A stretch of DNA of 64,000 nt. Source: VAZQ01 sp035293945. GTDB taxonomy: Bacteria > Pseudomonadota > Alphaproteobacteria > Rhizobiales > Xanthobacteraceae. Position 1 is the first letter of the stretch, and every line of letters begins with the position of its first letter. The position numbers and the translations under genes are program-made. Of this stretch, positions 37,101 to 44,755 are shown in pieces. The DNA lies in contig DATGLV010000011.1 in assembly GCA_035293945.1 (NCBI GenBank), forward strand, positions 248,001 to 312,000. The letters run 5' to 3'. The notes under the pieces were generated by a model. It searched no databases. It was not told where the DNA came from and saw only the letters and a list, made by a program, of their open reading frames with translations.

Positions 37101-40100
37101 CAGCTGCGTTCCGCTGCCGGCCGCTATCGGTTGCCCGCCGATCTGGATCAGGTTCGGCGCAGCGATAGTCAGGCTGCCGCCGCTCTGGAACCCAAAGCTG
37201 CGTAGGCTTCCGTCAAGTTCGATGTGAGCTACCGTGCCACCCGAGGGGCTGTACGGCGCCCCACCATTCCCCTGGGGATCGAAGTTCTTGCCCTGATAAA
37301 GCGCGAGGGAAATGCTTCCTCCGCGGCCCGCCATGACATCCGGCGTGACGGTCTTGGGTGCGCCTAGCGGGGAAATATACCCGCCGCTCGATGCATCAAG
37401 CACGCTCCCTGTTGCCAGCAGTATGCTCCCTGTCGTGTCTGGGCTGTTAGCCGCAATATTGGCGCTGCTGTTGTCGGTCGCGATGGAGATACTGCCGCCA
37501 TTGATGTAGCCAGGTCCCAGCGCTTGATTGCCGACCGCGCCGGTGTCGTTGACCCAGCGTCCACTGACGTCGAGCGTACCCTCCACGAAAACGTCGGAGG
37601 CGCCTGACTGTGTAATGGATGGAACAAACAACGGATTGGCTTGAAAGCTGTGGCGATCCGTCACCAGCGAGATCTGCCCGCCGTGGGCGGTCACCGAGCC
37701 CGCAATATCGATCGCGCCGCCCACGTCGACTGAGAAGCGCCCGCCAGCCGCGAGGTTCAGGTTGCTGCCCGACTGCACCACCAGGTCATTCGCCGAAACG
37801 GCGAGCGCGCTCAGCCCATAACCGGAGAGCTGGTCAGCTGAGAGGAGTGTCTGGAAGGCGCTTTGCGCCGTGAAATTGCCCGAAGGTCCGGGCGCCGGGC
37901 TCGACGGCGGGCTCAGGATCGTGTCGGGGGTGAAATCAGCCGCCAGCGGGGCTGTGCCGGCCGTCCCGATCACCACCGAGGATGGCGTGGTGAGCGAAAG
38001 GTACCCCTGCGAAGGAAGTTGGTTGTTGCTCGTCTGCTCGGGCGCGATGCCATTCGAGCCGGCGGGCGCGATTCCAGCCGCGAGCTGGCGCTCTCCGGCG
38101 ACCGCGCCAAACAGCATGGTGCCGTCCATCACTGGATTGACGGTCGTGATCGAGATGCCGCCGGCGTCATGGCCTTCCGTGTAGCCCGGCTGGAAGGTTT
38201 CGGTGAAATTGCTCCAGCTCTCGGTGACGCCCCAATGGGAGTGGTCGACGGCAAACGAGCCGGCAATGCCCACATAGGTGATGTTGGGATCGGCATCGGC
38301 CATGCTGTAGAGATGGCCGTTGCTTCCGATCAGCCTGGTGGTCGGCACCATGCCGGGCAGGAACTGCACGCTGCCGCCGGCCACGTTGATCACCGAGCCA
38401 GCCTGCAGCACGACATCATTGCCTGCAGCGTTTCCGGAGGTGTCGGTTCTGAGGCTCACCGACCCGCCGATAGTCATCAATTGGCTGATGCTCTGAGGGA
38501 CGTTGTCCACAAAGCCGCTCGCGTCGGCGACTGGCGTGCCGACCCAGGTCGTGCCGTCGGCGCGCGTGCCGGAATCGCGAATGTCGATCCACAAGGTCTG
38601 ACCGAACAGCGGGCCACCGCGCTGCAGCGGCATATCGGCAAACTCCGTGCCGCGGGGCTGGAAGGAAATGAAGTTGTAGGTCGCCGGAAGCTGCACATCC
38701 TGCAGGCCGGAGACGTCGATCGTGGCCCCCGGCTCCAGCAGGACGCGCTGCGGGAGCGCAGGCCCAGTCGTCGCTGCCACATCCAGAAAAGTGCCAACGC
38801 CGGTGCCGGACAGCCCACTCGAATTGGTGACGGCGTTCAGCGATACCGAGGCCGAAGGAGCAGAGATGAGCGCGCCCGATCCAAGCGTGACCCTTTGCTG
38901 CCCGCTCATCTCGACATAAGCAGGATTGAAGCTTTGCGAGGTGCTGCTGCCGGTCGCTCCACTGCCGTTGGCGAGCGGCAAGGTGTCGCCGTTCTCATCC
39001 GGCAGGATGCTGATGGTGCCTTCCATGTCGACGCTGGTGGCGGCGTCGAGCAGGATCATGCTGTTGCGGGTGATGCTGGTATCGGCCGAGATCACACCCT
39101 GCGGGCCGATATTGATCATGTCGCCGTTCATCACGACGATACCGCGCGGGGTCTCGATCAGGCCGTCGTTGGTGACCTGACCGGTGCCTTGAATGTACCC
39201 GCCTATGGGGATCCCGCCCTGGACGGTGTAGGTTTGCGCATATTGCTGAATCTGAAAGCCGATGCCGCGGAATCCATTTCCTGACAAGACGGCATTCGGG
39301 AAGCTCGCTGCCGCGTAGTCGGCGGGCAGAAGCGTGATGGCCTGCGCGGCCACCATCGCGACCTGGCCGGCCGGCGACGAAAGATCGCCGGAATTTGTGA
39401 CATTGGCGCCGAACAGGCCGATCAAGCCCGGCGAATCCGGGCTGATCACGCTGGTGGTGATCGACGCGCCTGCTTGCACGACGATGCCGGTCGCGTCCGG
39501 CTTGTCGGTCAGGCCGCCTGTCGTGGAAAAGCTCTGGGTCAGGCTCGTTTGCCCGCTCAAGCTGGTGGCGGCGCTGCCGATGCCGGTGTTCAGGAAGAAG
39601 CTGTCGCGCTGCGACTGCGTCATGCCGAGCGTGCCGACATCGAGGTCGGAGGCGATCAGGGTGTGAACATTGACCTGGGAGCCGCCACCGAAAATGATGC
39701 CGTTGTGGTTGATGATGTAGACGCCGCCGATCGCATTGATCTGTCCGAAAATCTGGCTTGGCGCCGCGTTCGGATCAGTGACCCGGTTGAGCACGATCCA
39801 GTCGGACGCCGCTTGATTGAAATTGACCGTTGTATTGGAGCCGACATTGAACGTCGTCCAGTTGATGATCGCCTTCTGCTGAAATTGATTGATGTTGACC
39901 GTGGCGTGACCGTTCGCATCGGTCTCAGTCGGCGCTTGCACGCCGACAAGGCTCTGCGAGGTGTCCAGCTGCAGCCCGCCGGCTTGAAGGCCGTTGGGGA
40001 CCATGGAACCCGCCTTGGCAGCAAGCGCTTGCGCGGCCTGCTGAGCGGTCCTCGCGGCCAGTAGCGCTGCTGCAGACTGGGCGAGCGAGGCGGCGGACTG

Positions 40101-40301
40101 CCTTCCTGCGATCGAGGCTTGGCTGTTCTGGTTCAACAGCGCCGTCATTGCGGCTGCGGTCGGGGCCACACTGCCACTCATTATATTACGCGCCTGCACC
40201 GGGCTCCCCGCCAGAAACAGGGCGGAAACGCTCACGCCGCCAAGCATGATGCTGGCCAGGGATCGATGCCTTGCATGATCCCGCAGACGGATCTGTTCCA
40301 T
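28122..40301 (-). CDS. giant filamentous-haemagglutinin-type adhesin (TpsA), about 4059 aa
   Basis: This exported adhesin of two-partner secretion is the largest gene in the window. The start at 40301 ('MEQIRLRDHARHRS') is the best Met before the signal helix ('LASIMLGGVSVSALFLAGSPVQA'); the frame is open 19 codons further. A helical Ala/Gln region (about 50-105) is followed by the TPS secretion domain (about 120-330): 'NINQFQQKAIINWTTFNVG', 'NQAASDWIVLNRV' and 'IINHNGIIFG' (NxNG turn). Then come about 3500 residues of Gly/Ser/Thr/Asn-rich beta-helix repeats. Near the end, 'GTIDAGDAGIRVSGNIVLVA' and 'ASNIQIGGSSTGVP' match the C-terminal DUF3739-type block of alphaproteobacterial FHA-like proteins. 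It closes with a charged Asp/Gln/Lys tail. Cys pairs occur ('CNTC', 'CTASC'). The frame is uninterrupted. Confidence 0.93.
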   Translation of the reverse strand: MEQIRLRDHARHRSLASIMLGGVSVSALFLAGSPVQARNIMSGSVAPTAAAMTALLNQNSQASIAGRQSAASLAQSAAALLAARTAQQAAQALAAKAGSMVPNGLQAGGLQLDTSQSLVGVQAPTETDANGHATVNINQFQQKAIINWTTFNVGSNTTVNFNQAASDWIVLNRVTDPNAAPSQIFGQINAIGGVYIINHNGIIFGGGSQVNVHTLIASDLDVGTLGMTQSQRDSFFLNTGIGSAATSLSGQTSLTQSFSTTGGLTDKPDATGIVVQAGASITTSVISPDSPGLIGLFGANVTNSGDLSSPAGQVAMVAAQAITLLPADYAAASFPNAVLSGNGFRGIGFQIQQYAQTYTVQGGIPIGGYIQGTGQVTNDGLIETPRGIVVMNGDMINIGPQGVISADTSITRNSMILLDAATSVDMEGTISILPDENGDTLPLANGSGATGSSTSQSFNPAYVEMSGQQRVTLGSGALISAPSASVSLNAVTNSSGLSGTGVGTFLDVAATTGPALPQRVLLEPGATIDVSGLQDVQLPATYNFISFQPRGTEFADMPLQRGGPLFGQTLWIDIRDSGTRADGTTWVGTPVADASGFVDNVPQSISQLMTIGGSVSLRTDTSGNAAGNDVVLQAGSVINVAGGSVQFLPGMVPTTRLIGSNGHLYSMADADPNITYVGIAGSFAVDHSHWGVTESWSNFTETFQPGYTEGHDAGGISITTVNPVMDGTMLFGAVAGERQLAAGIAPAGSNGIAPEQTSNNQLPSQGYLSLTTPSSVVIGTAGTAPLAADFTPDTILSPPSSPAPGPSGNFTAQSAFQTLLSADQLSGYGLSALAVSANDLVVQSGSNLNLAAGGRFSVDVGGAIDIAGSVTAHGGQISLVTDRHSFQANPLFVPSITQSGASDVFVEGTLDVSGRWVNDTGAVGNQALGPGYINGGSISIATDNSSANIAANSPDTTGSILLATGSVLDASSGGYISPLGAPKTVTPDVMAGRGGSISLALYQGKNFDPQGNGGAPYSPSGGTVAHIELDGSLRSFGFQSGGSLTIAAPNLIQIGGQPIAAGSGTQLPVSLFHDGGFGSFTIESTPDGFGDPVQITLAAGVNLTLQQQNLSGIADYGAVPTGTNIASIAPLVTLPNDERAPVNLTLKSATILLDAASSIAADPRAQISLVGVPSYANNNAANAAQDVLLLGTIIDHGGAVTINSSNTWLGPQALVDLSGTLIANSRFGDPGGPATSGTLLSGGTFTIDSASSASTIDNPGLASSVIAQSGAVLDVSGAAATIQALNTNTQSSAATVAVPSWSDAGTVRINTGAFLWGGEFRASAVDARANGGTLMLGGSTIALLQTSDIVTSSLAPIAAPTTPSELATALGQLGFFAGLDVVAVDRLTPFYNVFLYAGSASGGANRIFTDLSDNTYGVTAPQLTNFYVVGNVALNIADRLQIAASTITSVDGFNSNGPIAASAPYTVTLSAPYVDLTSSYDPRGSGTLGLSAPAPGPSSLTVTAQTIDIESASFSGFAQASLISSGDIRLSTPKGENGFQLSAFNPTIVNQSVFPGMLESAGNLVLSAQRIYPVSAVNFTIETPGSVSFEAPAGASTNVPLSAGGSITVSAAVIQQDGNLFAPLGQITLGGSGTQQVTLGAGSLTSVSLGNALMPFGQTEDGINWFYNNDAQPLTAPSAKSLVLNGVNVDVAAGSTVDVSGGGDLQAMEFIAGKGGSRDVLDTTPAGQTVYALLPSSADPVGAFDINMTTAKGASSAGDAYPLAGTQIYLSGGNGIAAGYYTLYSGHYATLPGALWLVDGGSNLGRNIASGTTLPDRGTYISGYYTQSTLPQTRTSGSELFEVRTTPVWSSYSQYSYSSANSYFAQQAQQKNISVPSLPMDAGRLAVVAQQAIVLAGTALTQPASGGRGGQLDISGNALDVVSSQQLANGLVPSGYIGIDVSQLDSFGFESVLIGGLRTDQSNGSGTLITPTATSVVVDTEGVAFTGPEILLVAQPATTGLQTSATNVSNGGSNFQIQALIATDAGTGAVTIKSGSIIETTGQLQSTFARNYFFPSQGVSNSRAAAQAIAAELGGTLDSTGTVINGANVLTLPIYQNGSLINPGTFGTPSTPLAYPTSASGGALFVATTDPNLKISGPTGGSAPSLTINFQNFNGNPVIGSLNLPGSSGGTVSIAASATISTQVMTVQATAQNNAIAIDPAATINAKQINLTANTIGIGASSTDSVSLSSASLAQLATAEGVSLKALTGGITFYGPVNFDPGAGFQHLTLDAGSINGTGGDVALALGGGTLTLVNSGAANAGTPSTASAGGTFQVGAAEIDLGGGSQTIGGFSQVNWSAAKQIFVQNSGGLTFGAGGAAVNVSLSTPDILVGGATSSGAGSQFVLSTLGNVTINTPSGSRTVPTASSQIGGSLGITAGSIFDNGTIQAQAGTLSLDATGSCGLMLGADAFVEAGGYKVSLRDVDTFVAGGKVVLQADTGNVITASSSIIDLSQPSGGLGYGGELDVSAGGSAQLNGTIQAQGAAGLGGSFKLDTAGAIGLDPLADQLLAGGFLGTIDIHTLQGNLALSQGHTLKANSITLTADDQSSGNGQVTIAGLIDARGYAGTTANGSGEAGGTVALYGANAVVLSSAGVIDASTTHADKRGGDVTLGIGTNATGYVDLQGGVIDVSGGTEGGLSGGTVLLRAPLIPGATVPGSGDVRVLIAGSLATGAPNVTITGARSVTVEDYVTISTDGSIGYPGLPACNTCAGWDGIIDPGNTTGDLSSYLFFNSTLQSFVQGTLVGNVSFGFNDAITKLTPLAEKLGAGVLQLQPGVELVNTDPQVNNGNITIASNWNLAAGAAGNLAGDGTYGSNSYVSFNYRLVEQFGNLPVQVVPGALTLRAGGNIIFDASISDGFYQFHDYTNPTYINNVASYLRAAATQARGIDGTSLNSYLYDLNTFNTALTSFQPGLQPVPVAPYNPAANGVSPTSQALAAADLFPSTLNVCTASCGTNNATVSTITDPGSWSYRFTAGASATSANPNAMMSPSALASGFFAGAGDVILANHTSYSQTLYPNGSATVFLSTMVRTGTANISIAAAQDVWLQDRTAPGVIYTAGINTPKLPDAGYQATTTPTGIVVSPTNPDGFLEPQLLMYGNSGLVQVFGPPTAAAFPEMAGDIDIVAQRDIVGVGNPTVNGQGTGQSTRQFFAPWLLSDAGLAQIIQGASVGLLGAGVFDPFGPNIASQSAWWIQFGSFQQGMLSAGGNVRAIAGRDMIDVSISLPTTGRVSGGLTSTSTPVPHVYGSGDMTVQVGRNLLGGSFYEGSGSANIVVRGSVGPNGTLTTKSGAVPDVPVLAVDSGQIQMTAGGSIAIGGVINPAELHAQTPSLADPTNPSGSTSLYMDTYGQTSAVSLLAIAGNLNISSSPTASIYNGTPTIYPASFDAVALSGNLTTTGLTLGKTPGIVLSGSPDGTFELLAEGSIDLTGGLPAQSTTPYPIYSAGPALLDAAFNPFQPNDGFDGSSSAPVLAQQVNTQDSRIYAITGTITGAGDIQINRPATISAGLDIVDLNVTVENIATIDVSTIEAGRDIYYTGQHNLGGLAVAGPGYFVVQAGHDIGPFLPAAFDTTKLATVQEGITSVGNASAVPVGNQFFITASIGMYDPALLGPYKAPTASNPTPAEKRNSLLPSTGASIIALAGVANGIDYAAVISTYIDPANAANVPHNYLPELETFLAGIGIATSGLDDAWAAFNKLPATLQEVFVDQVFMDELKSVGISTSSSFQKNQVGYQMVNTLFPASYGYTANALNGGTNGASTLVQTGDINLLHATIQTDQGGGISLFAPGGNVLVGSLATEPNTNLKLNNLGILTLAGGAVDTFTDGSVLVNSSRVFTEQGGDILMWSSNGDLDAGRGARTTLSLPPLDVIYNGDAYQSIDLTGLVTGAGIGVLKSSSEAATSNLYLLAPHGTIDAGDAGIRVSGNIVLVAPTVLNASNIQIGGSSTGVPTVSAPNVGALTAASSTAGTAAKTTELPTNSVGAQGPDSIIIFEVLGHGGAGDSGQDQPSSDQNDQNDKNKSKPEQ

Positions 40302-40531
40302 TTTTGTCCGTTTGGTTCGCAGTTGCATTCGGGGCGCGGCCAAGCCGGGCGCGCGCAATTCGCCCTGTCTCCGGGCGCCTTAATGCTTACCAATTGTTTA
40401 CTGACAGCAGTGTGTCAGGCTTGTATCAGCAGCCGAAGGCTGGGGAGGGCCCGCCGCTGACAAGCGTGCTCAGACATCCGCTGAGTGCAGAGCCCGATCA
40501 TCGCATTAACCAGAGAGAGTCCGCCGCCGGC
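40302..40531. promoter_or_regulatory. spacer between gspN and tpsA, likely promoter region
   Basis: The 230-bp gap separates the end of the T2SS operon from tpsA, both leftward. It is the only place for a tpsA promoter if tpsA is not read through from the T2SS genes. No clear terminator hairpin with T-run was found, so read-through remains possible. Confidence 0.35.
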
Positions 40532-41338
40532 TCAGTGTCCGCGCCGCCTATCCATCAATGAGTTATCCACTCCTCCGATTGGGAAGACCGGAGCCGGAAA
40601 AGCAGCTGGTGCCGCTGCGCGGGCTGCCGACAGGCTTTCATTGGCGATGGGCAAAGCCAATGGAGCGTTGACTGGGGGAGCGGAAGGCGGCGCGGCTGAA
40701 GATTTATCACCCGCCTCCTCCACAAGGTTGGCCTGCGGCTTGAGTGGCTGCGGCGTGCTTGCCGGCGCCGACTGGAGGGTTGGCAGTGTCGGCTTGCTCA
40801 GGTCGGGCCGCGGTAATTTCAGGACCGCAATCTGAAACCCCTTCTGCAGCGTAGCCTCGCGCCGTCGCACCTCACGCAGGACCCAGCCATTGTGTGCCTC
40901 ACCGGTCTTGAGGCGCAGCACGGCGCTGCCATTGGCGGGATCGAGGAAGAGGCCGATCCCCTCGGCGCCGGCCGCTATGGTGCCAACCAACGACAAGCGA
41001 GGCGTCTCGGGCTCTGCCGGCTTTGGCGGAGGCGGCGGCGCCGAGACCGGTTGATAGGCCACCACAGGCGGCGGCGGACGTCGGGTGGGCGCAAACAGCG
41101 GACGCTCCCGCGTTGCCGACAGGCTTCGGACCGGAATGGCCCAAAGTGGATTGCCGCTCGGAACGCTTTCGGTGAGCACGGGTGAGCGCGCAGGCGCAGA
41201 TGACGGCATGGTCCCAACGCGTCCGGAGCCCTGTGCCTCGTCATGTGGGACGACCTCAATCGGCGGCGTCGCCCCCAACGCAGCAGCGGCGGCGGACAGC
41301 AACCCGAATGCCAGAACGACTGCTTTCCGTGTCATCAC
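40532..41338 (-). CDS. gspN: type II secretion protein GspN/XpsN-like (GspC-type)
   Basis: This 268-residue protein with an N-terminal hydrophobic segment plays the GspC-like role of linking the inner-membrane platform to the secretin. The homology region 'NPLWAIPVRSLSATRERPLF' with the proline stretch after it, then 'LSLVGTIAAGAEGIGLFLD' and 'LKTGEAHNGWVLREVRRREATL', is the HR-domain pattern of XpsN-type proteins. The last 100 residues are Pro/Ala-rich. It is the last gene of the operon, as in the xps cluster. Confidence 0.75.
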   Translation of the reverse strand: MMTRKAVVLAFGLLSAAAAALGATPPIEVVPHDEAQGSGRVGTMPSSAPARSPVLTESVPSGNPLWAIPVRSLSATRERPLFAPTRRPPPPVVAYQPVSAPPPPPKPAEPETPRLSLVGTIAAGAEGIGLFLDPANGSAVLRLKTGEAHNGWVLREVRRREATLQKGFQIAVLKLPRPDLSKPTLPTLQSAPASTPQPLKPQANLVEEAGDKSSAAPPSAPPVNAPLALPIANESLSAARAAAPAAFPAPVFPIGGVDNSLMDRRRGH

Positions 41339-41359
41339 ATCGGCACCCCGTCGCGCACC

Positions 41360-41914
41360 CTATTTGGCGCCTTGCCATTGGCCCGAGATCGAGAGCAGAA
41401 GACGCAGCTTGCCGCCCGGTGCGTTGGCCGTGCCGGAGGGCGCCTGCACGATCAGTTGATCCACAAACAGGAATGGCATTCCGGCCTCGAGATCATAGAG
41501 CAAAGGCTGCAGCGAGGCCGCCTCGATTTCGCAGCTCGCCGTGGCGGTAACGAACCCGGCCTTCGCTTGATCGCCCTTAAGATCAATCTGCGACGACAAG
41601 AGGTTGCCACCAACCCGGGAGATCGCGCCGGCCATGCGTTGGAGCAAGGCCGCCCCCGCAACCGTGACCGTCGCGCCCTCGAGGAACGGCGAGCCACTCG
41701 GCGCCGCGGCAAGTGATCCGGATCGAACCGGGCCGCGCCCCTCAAGCTGCGCGAGCAGGTCGGCAGCGGCGGCGGCCTGATTGTGGCGATCCACGAGATC
41801 CAGCAGCGTGGTGACCGCGGTCGACAGGAAAACAAGGACGATGGCTGCGTACAGCGCGACGGCCGCAAGCGGGAAGCGGGCGAGGATTTTTTCGATATGG
41901 GCGATGGGAATCAT
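41360..41914 (-). CDS. gspM: type II secretion protein GspM (XpsM/T2SSM_b type)
   Basis: This 184-residue single-pass protein has a membrane helix at about 15-40 ('LAAVALYAAIVLVFLSTAVTTLL'), a coiled segment, and a ferredoxin-like periplasmic domain ('FLEGATVTVAGAALLQRM', 'SCEIEAASLQPLLYDLEAGMPFLFVDQLIVQAP'). The end '...LSISGQW' is typical of T2SSM_b. It overlaps gspL by 4 bp. It stabilises GspL in the inner-membrane platform. Confidence 0.85.
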   Translation of the reverse strand: MIPIAHIEKILARFPLAAVALYAAIVLVFLSTAVTTLLDLVDRHNQAAAAADLLAQLEGRGPVRSGSLAAAPSGSPFLEGATVTVAGAALLQRMAGAISRVGGNLLSSQIDLKGDQAKAGFVTATASCEIEAASLQPLLYDLEAGMPFLFVDQLIVQAPSGTANAPGGKLRLLLSISGQWQGAK

Positions 41915-43020
41915 GTGCCGATCGCGAAGTGCGGCCGGATATGGGCCTCGATGTGGAAGCGCTCGCCGGGATCGGTAGCGGCGCGCGTGGTCGGTGCAAA
42001 GAAGGTGGCGCGCGTGAAATGCGGTGATTTCTCCAAAATCTCGATCAGTGCCGGCGCATCCTGGGTGATACCCACAATCTGCAGCTTGTCACCGTCGATG
42101 TGCAGCTCAGTCGCATAAGTATTGTCCGGGAGGATCGCGGACAGCTCCTCGAGCACCATCACGCTCGCCGGCGTGGATTGCTTCCGCTTCGCCAGCAGCG
42201 CAAAGCCTGAATCGCCCTCTTGGCCGGCGCGGATCGCGGCACGGCGCGTGGCGATGCGGTGCTGGATGTCCTGGGTTTGCTGGTCGTAATAGTCGTCGAG
42301 AAATCCGGAAGCGACGAGCGACGCCGTTGCGGCGAGGCCGGTTGCCACAAACAGGCCGAGCAATATCATGCGAACACGCCTGAGCTCGATCGCGCTGTGG
42401 GCGCTCTGCTCGAGCAGGGTCACGCGAGCGGGCTCCGCACCGGGCGTGGTCGTCGATACCGCGATGCTGGCGGCGCCGAGACCCGCGACCGCGCGCACGA
42501 GCGGCATCACCATGGCACGCGCGGTCGCCACCACCGTGAGCGCGATGCGTTCATTGAGAGCGTCGCTCGGGCTGGTCCAATGATAGACGGCCTCGGCCGC
42601 ATTCCATGGTGTCAGCCGATCGATCTGCGAACGGACGATGCCCTCCAGGAATTCGCCGGCGCGCTTCGGCAGCTCGAGCGGACGAAAGAGGAAGCTCGAG
42701 GCTGGCAGCACAATCTCGGCCCGGCTGCCGCGAAACAGGGCCGACCATTCGGGCGGCAACGGATCCGCCGCAGCCTCGCCCACAATGCGCAGTCGGTACG
42801 GCGACAGCTGCGCGGGCGTGGCCCTCCCCTTGCGATTGCCCTTCCCGGCCCTGCGCCAATCCCCGCCCTGCTGCAGCAACCTAACCGTGAACCCGTCCTC
42901 ATCCTGAACAAGTTGCAACTGCGATCGCGACTTGAGGCGCTCCGACAGGGAACCTAGTGTCTGGGCGACCGACTCCATCCAGAGAGCAAAGGCGGTCGCA
43001 ATGTCGTTCAAGCCGCTCAT
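41911..43020 (-). CDS. gspL: type II secretion protein GspL (XpsL type, PilN-like C-terminus)
   Basis: The start at 43020 overlaps the gspK stop (ATGA); the longer open frame to 43071 is not needed. The N-terminal cytoplasmic part ('LVQDEDGFTVRLLQQGGDW', 'VRSQIDRLTPWNAAEAVYHW') is the PilM/GspL-like actin-fold remnant that contacts GspE. A membrane helix near 225-245 follows ('MILLGLFVATGLAATASLVASGF'), then a coil and a PilN-type periplasmic domain ('VLEELSAILPDNTYATELHIDGDKLQIVG'). It couples the GspE ATPase to the pseudopilus. Confidence 0.87.
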   Translation of the reverse strand: MSGLNDIATAFALWMESVAQTLGSLSERLKSRSQLQLVQDEDGFTVRLLQQGGDWRRAGKGNRKGRATPAQLSPYRLRIVGEAAADPLPPEWSALFRGSRAEIVLPASSFLFRPLELPKRAGEFLEGIVRSQIDRLTPWNAAEAVYHWTSPSDALNERIALTVVATARAMVMPLVRAVAGLGAASIAVSTTTPGAEPARVTLLEQSAHSAIELRRVRMILLGLFVATGLAATASLVASGFLDDYYDQQTQDIQHRIATRRAAIRAGQEGDSGFALLAKRKQSTPASVMVLEELSAILPDNTYATELHIDGDKLQIVGITQDAPALIEILEKSPHFTRATFFAPTTRAATDPGERFHIEAHIRPHFAIGT

Positions 43021-44009
43021 CCGCCACCTGCCAATGTTGTGGCTGTCGTTATCTCGCTGTCGCCGCTCCACGACAGCACCCGATAAGGATCATCGGTGCT
43101 GCCGCGCATGATAACGACATCGGCCGCCGCCGGTCGCCCATCCGCCAGGGTCATGCGGGTGCGGACACGGACCGCGTCACTGCCCTTGACGGTGATCCCC
43201 TTCTGGTCGGTGCCGAGCGCGTCGGCGACGAATTGCGGGTTGGCCGCCAAGCTTTCGCGCTCCCCCAGGAAGGCATTGAGCCGGTCCGGCGTCATGCCGG
43301 GAAGCGCCGCGATCACCTCCGGGGCGGCATCGAGCACATTGATCTCGGCCATCCGGCTGTAGATAGTGAGGAACGGCAAAGACCGTTCCACGAGTGCCGG
43401 CGGCAAGCCCTGCACCAGCCAAAGCTCATTGACATCGTTGAACGGAGCTTGGCGTGGAGAATAGCTCAGCCCCGCGGTGCGATAGAGAGATTCCTCATCG
43501 TTCGGGGCATTGGGCTTGGGCGGCGTGCGCCAACCCAGCACGCGATCGGCATATTGCGCGGCCCCCGACCCGCCGCCCAGGACGGCAAACAGCCCGGCGA
43601 TCAGTTCCTTCGGTGCCGAGTTGAGATCGATGCGCGCGGCCTCGGAGATGAACTCGACCGCAACATCGGCGCCGTCAAGCTGGAAACGAAACGCCCCGCG
43701 CGTCGGTCGCCGCTCGGCGGCCGGCGAGGACAACTGATAAGCAACGAGCTGCAAGCTCGATGTCACCAGGGCCTCCCGCGCCAGCGCATCGTCGTTCACG
43801 CGCAACGCGATCGCCGACTGTCTCACATAGCCGGAATAAACGACACAGAGCGCGGCAAGCGCGCCCAATATCCAAAGCACGGCGACGACGATGAACCCCT
43901 CGCCGCCCATCTGTTCCCCGCGCAGGCCGCGGCGAACGGCACGCAACACCGTGCCGATGGGGCGAAGCAGCAAGGCTGGGCGGAGATGAGGGCGAGGGCG
44001 CATGCTCAA
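43017..44009 (-). CDS. gspK: type II secretion minor pseudopilin GspK
   Basis: The 330-residue GspK has a long basic leader and prepilin site 'GGEGFIVVAVLWILGALAAL'. It lacks Glu at position +5, as GspK proteins usually do. The large globular domain contains 'ARIDLNSAPKELIAGLF' and 'INVLDAAPEVIAALPGM', the two helix-hairpin-like SAM parts typical of GspK. It caps the pseudopilus tip with GspI and GspJ. It overlaps gspJ and gspL by 4 bp each. Confidence 0.92.
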   Translation of the reverse strand: MSMRPRPHLRPALLLRPIGTVLRAVRRGLRGEQMGGEGFIVVAVLWILGALAALCVVYSGYVRQSAIALRVNDDALAREALVTSSLQLVAYQLSSPAAERRPTRGAFRFQLDGADVAVEFISEAARIDLNSAPKELIAGLFAVLGGGSGAAQYADRVLGWRTPPKPNAPNDEESLYRTAGLSYSPRQAPFNDVNELWLVQGLPPALVERSLPFLTIYSRMAEINVLDAAPEVIAALPGMTPDRLNAFLGERESLAANPQFVADALGTDQKGITVKGSDAVRVRTRMTLADGRPAAADVVIMRGSTDDPYRVLSWSGDSEITTATTLAGGG

Positions 44010-44755
44010 TACTCTCGCCGCCCACGTGCGGGCGCCGCATTGGTCGGGTCATTCGCATCCGCCGCCTGCTCAGGTTGCGGCGGCATCATGTTGACGTGGA
44101 TCTGAGTCGCACTCGAAACAGCCAGCACCCGCTCGGCCGTCGCATCGCGAACGATGAATCGGACCGCCGCCGGCAGCTCGGAACCCTGCCAGGCAGGCTT
44201 CCAGACCCCATCGGGGCCCGCATAGGAGAACGTCACTCGCAATGGCGCACGCAACAGAACAACCGGGTCCGCAAACAAAACTTTGCTGAGCGAGGGATCG
44301 AAGGCAGAAAGCGGCGCGAACGGGGCGCGCATGCGGACGAGCGCAAGCCCGTCGCGGTCCGCTGTCTCGGCGATCCTCACAATTTCAAGGCCAGGCCGCG
44401 AATTGGGCCCAAGCGCGCCGCGCACGAAGGCCACGCCAAGCTCGGCTCCTACAAACAGCAACTCCTTGGCGTTCCGGTTGGGCGTTACGTACATCGCGTT
44501 GGATACGTCGCCGACCAGCCGATCGAGCGCGATGGCAACCTGCTCATTGCGTTGGACTCGAACAATCCCGCGATTCCAATTCGGCAGCCACTGAGCGGTG
44601 ACGGTCGCGATTGCCCCGATGATGATCCCCATCAAGGCCATAGCGACCAGCGCTTCGAGCAGCGTAAAGCCCTCGCAGCATCGCGTCGTAAGCCGCGCCG
44701 CCCGGATCACAGACGCCGCCATCGCAAGCGGGTGCTGGGCGACTTTCGTTCTCAT
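44006..44755 (-). CDS. gspJ: type II secretion minor pseudopilin GspJ
   Basis: The 249-residue product has a 28-residue basic leader and prepilin site 'CCEGFTLLEALVAMALMG' (Gly-Phe cleavage, Glu+5). The beta-rich domain includes 'QVAIALDRLVGDVSNAMYV' and 'RVTFSYAGPDGVWKPAWQG', as in GspJ. It forms part of the tip complex. It overlaps gspI and gspK by 4 bp. Confidence 0.92.
   Translation of the reverse strand: MRTKVAQHPLAMAASVIRAARLTTRCCEGFTLLEALVAMALMGIIIGAIATVTAQWLPNWNRGIVRVQRNEQVAIALDRLVGDVSNAMYVTPNRNAKELLFVGAELGVAFVRGALGPNSRPGLEIVRIAETADRDGLALVRMRAPFAPLSAFDPSLSKVLFADPVVLLRAPLRVTFSYAGPDGVWKPAWQGSELPAAVRFIVRDATAERVLAVSSATQIHVNMMPPQPEQAADANDPTNAAPARGRREY

Noticed and set aside
37863..39284. 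473-codon open frame on the plus strand inside tpsA
   Set aside because: It is the antisense shadow of the Gly/Ser-rich tpsA codons. The product is Arg/Gly/Asp low-complexity sequence with no motif, and similar shadows occur all along the gene (30906-32009, 34173-35105).
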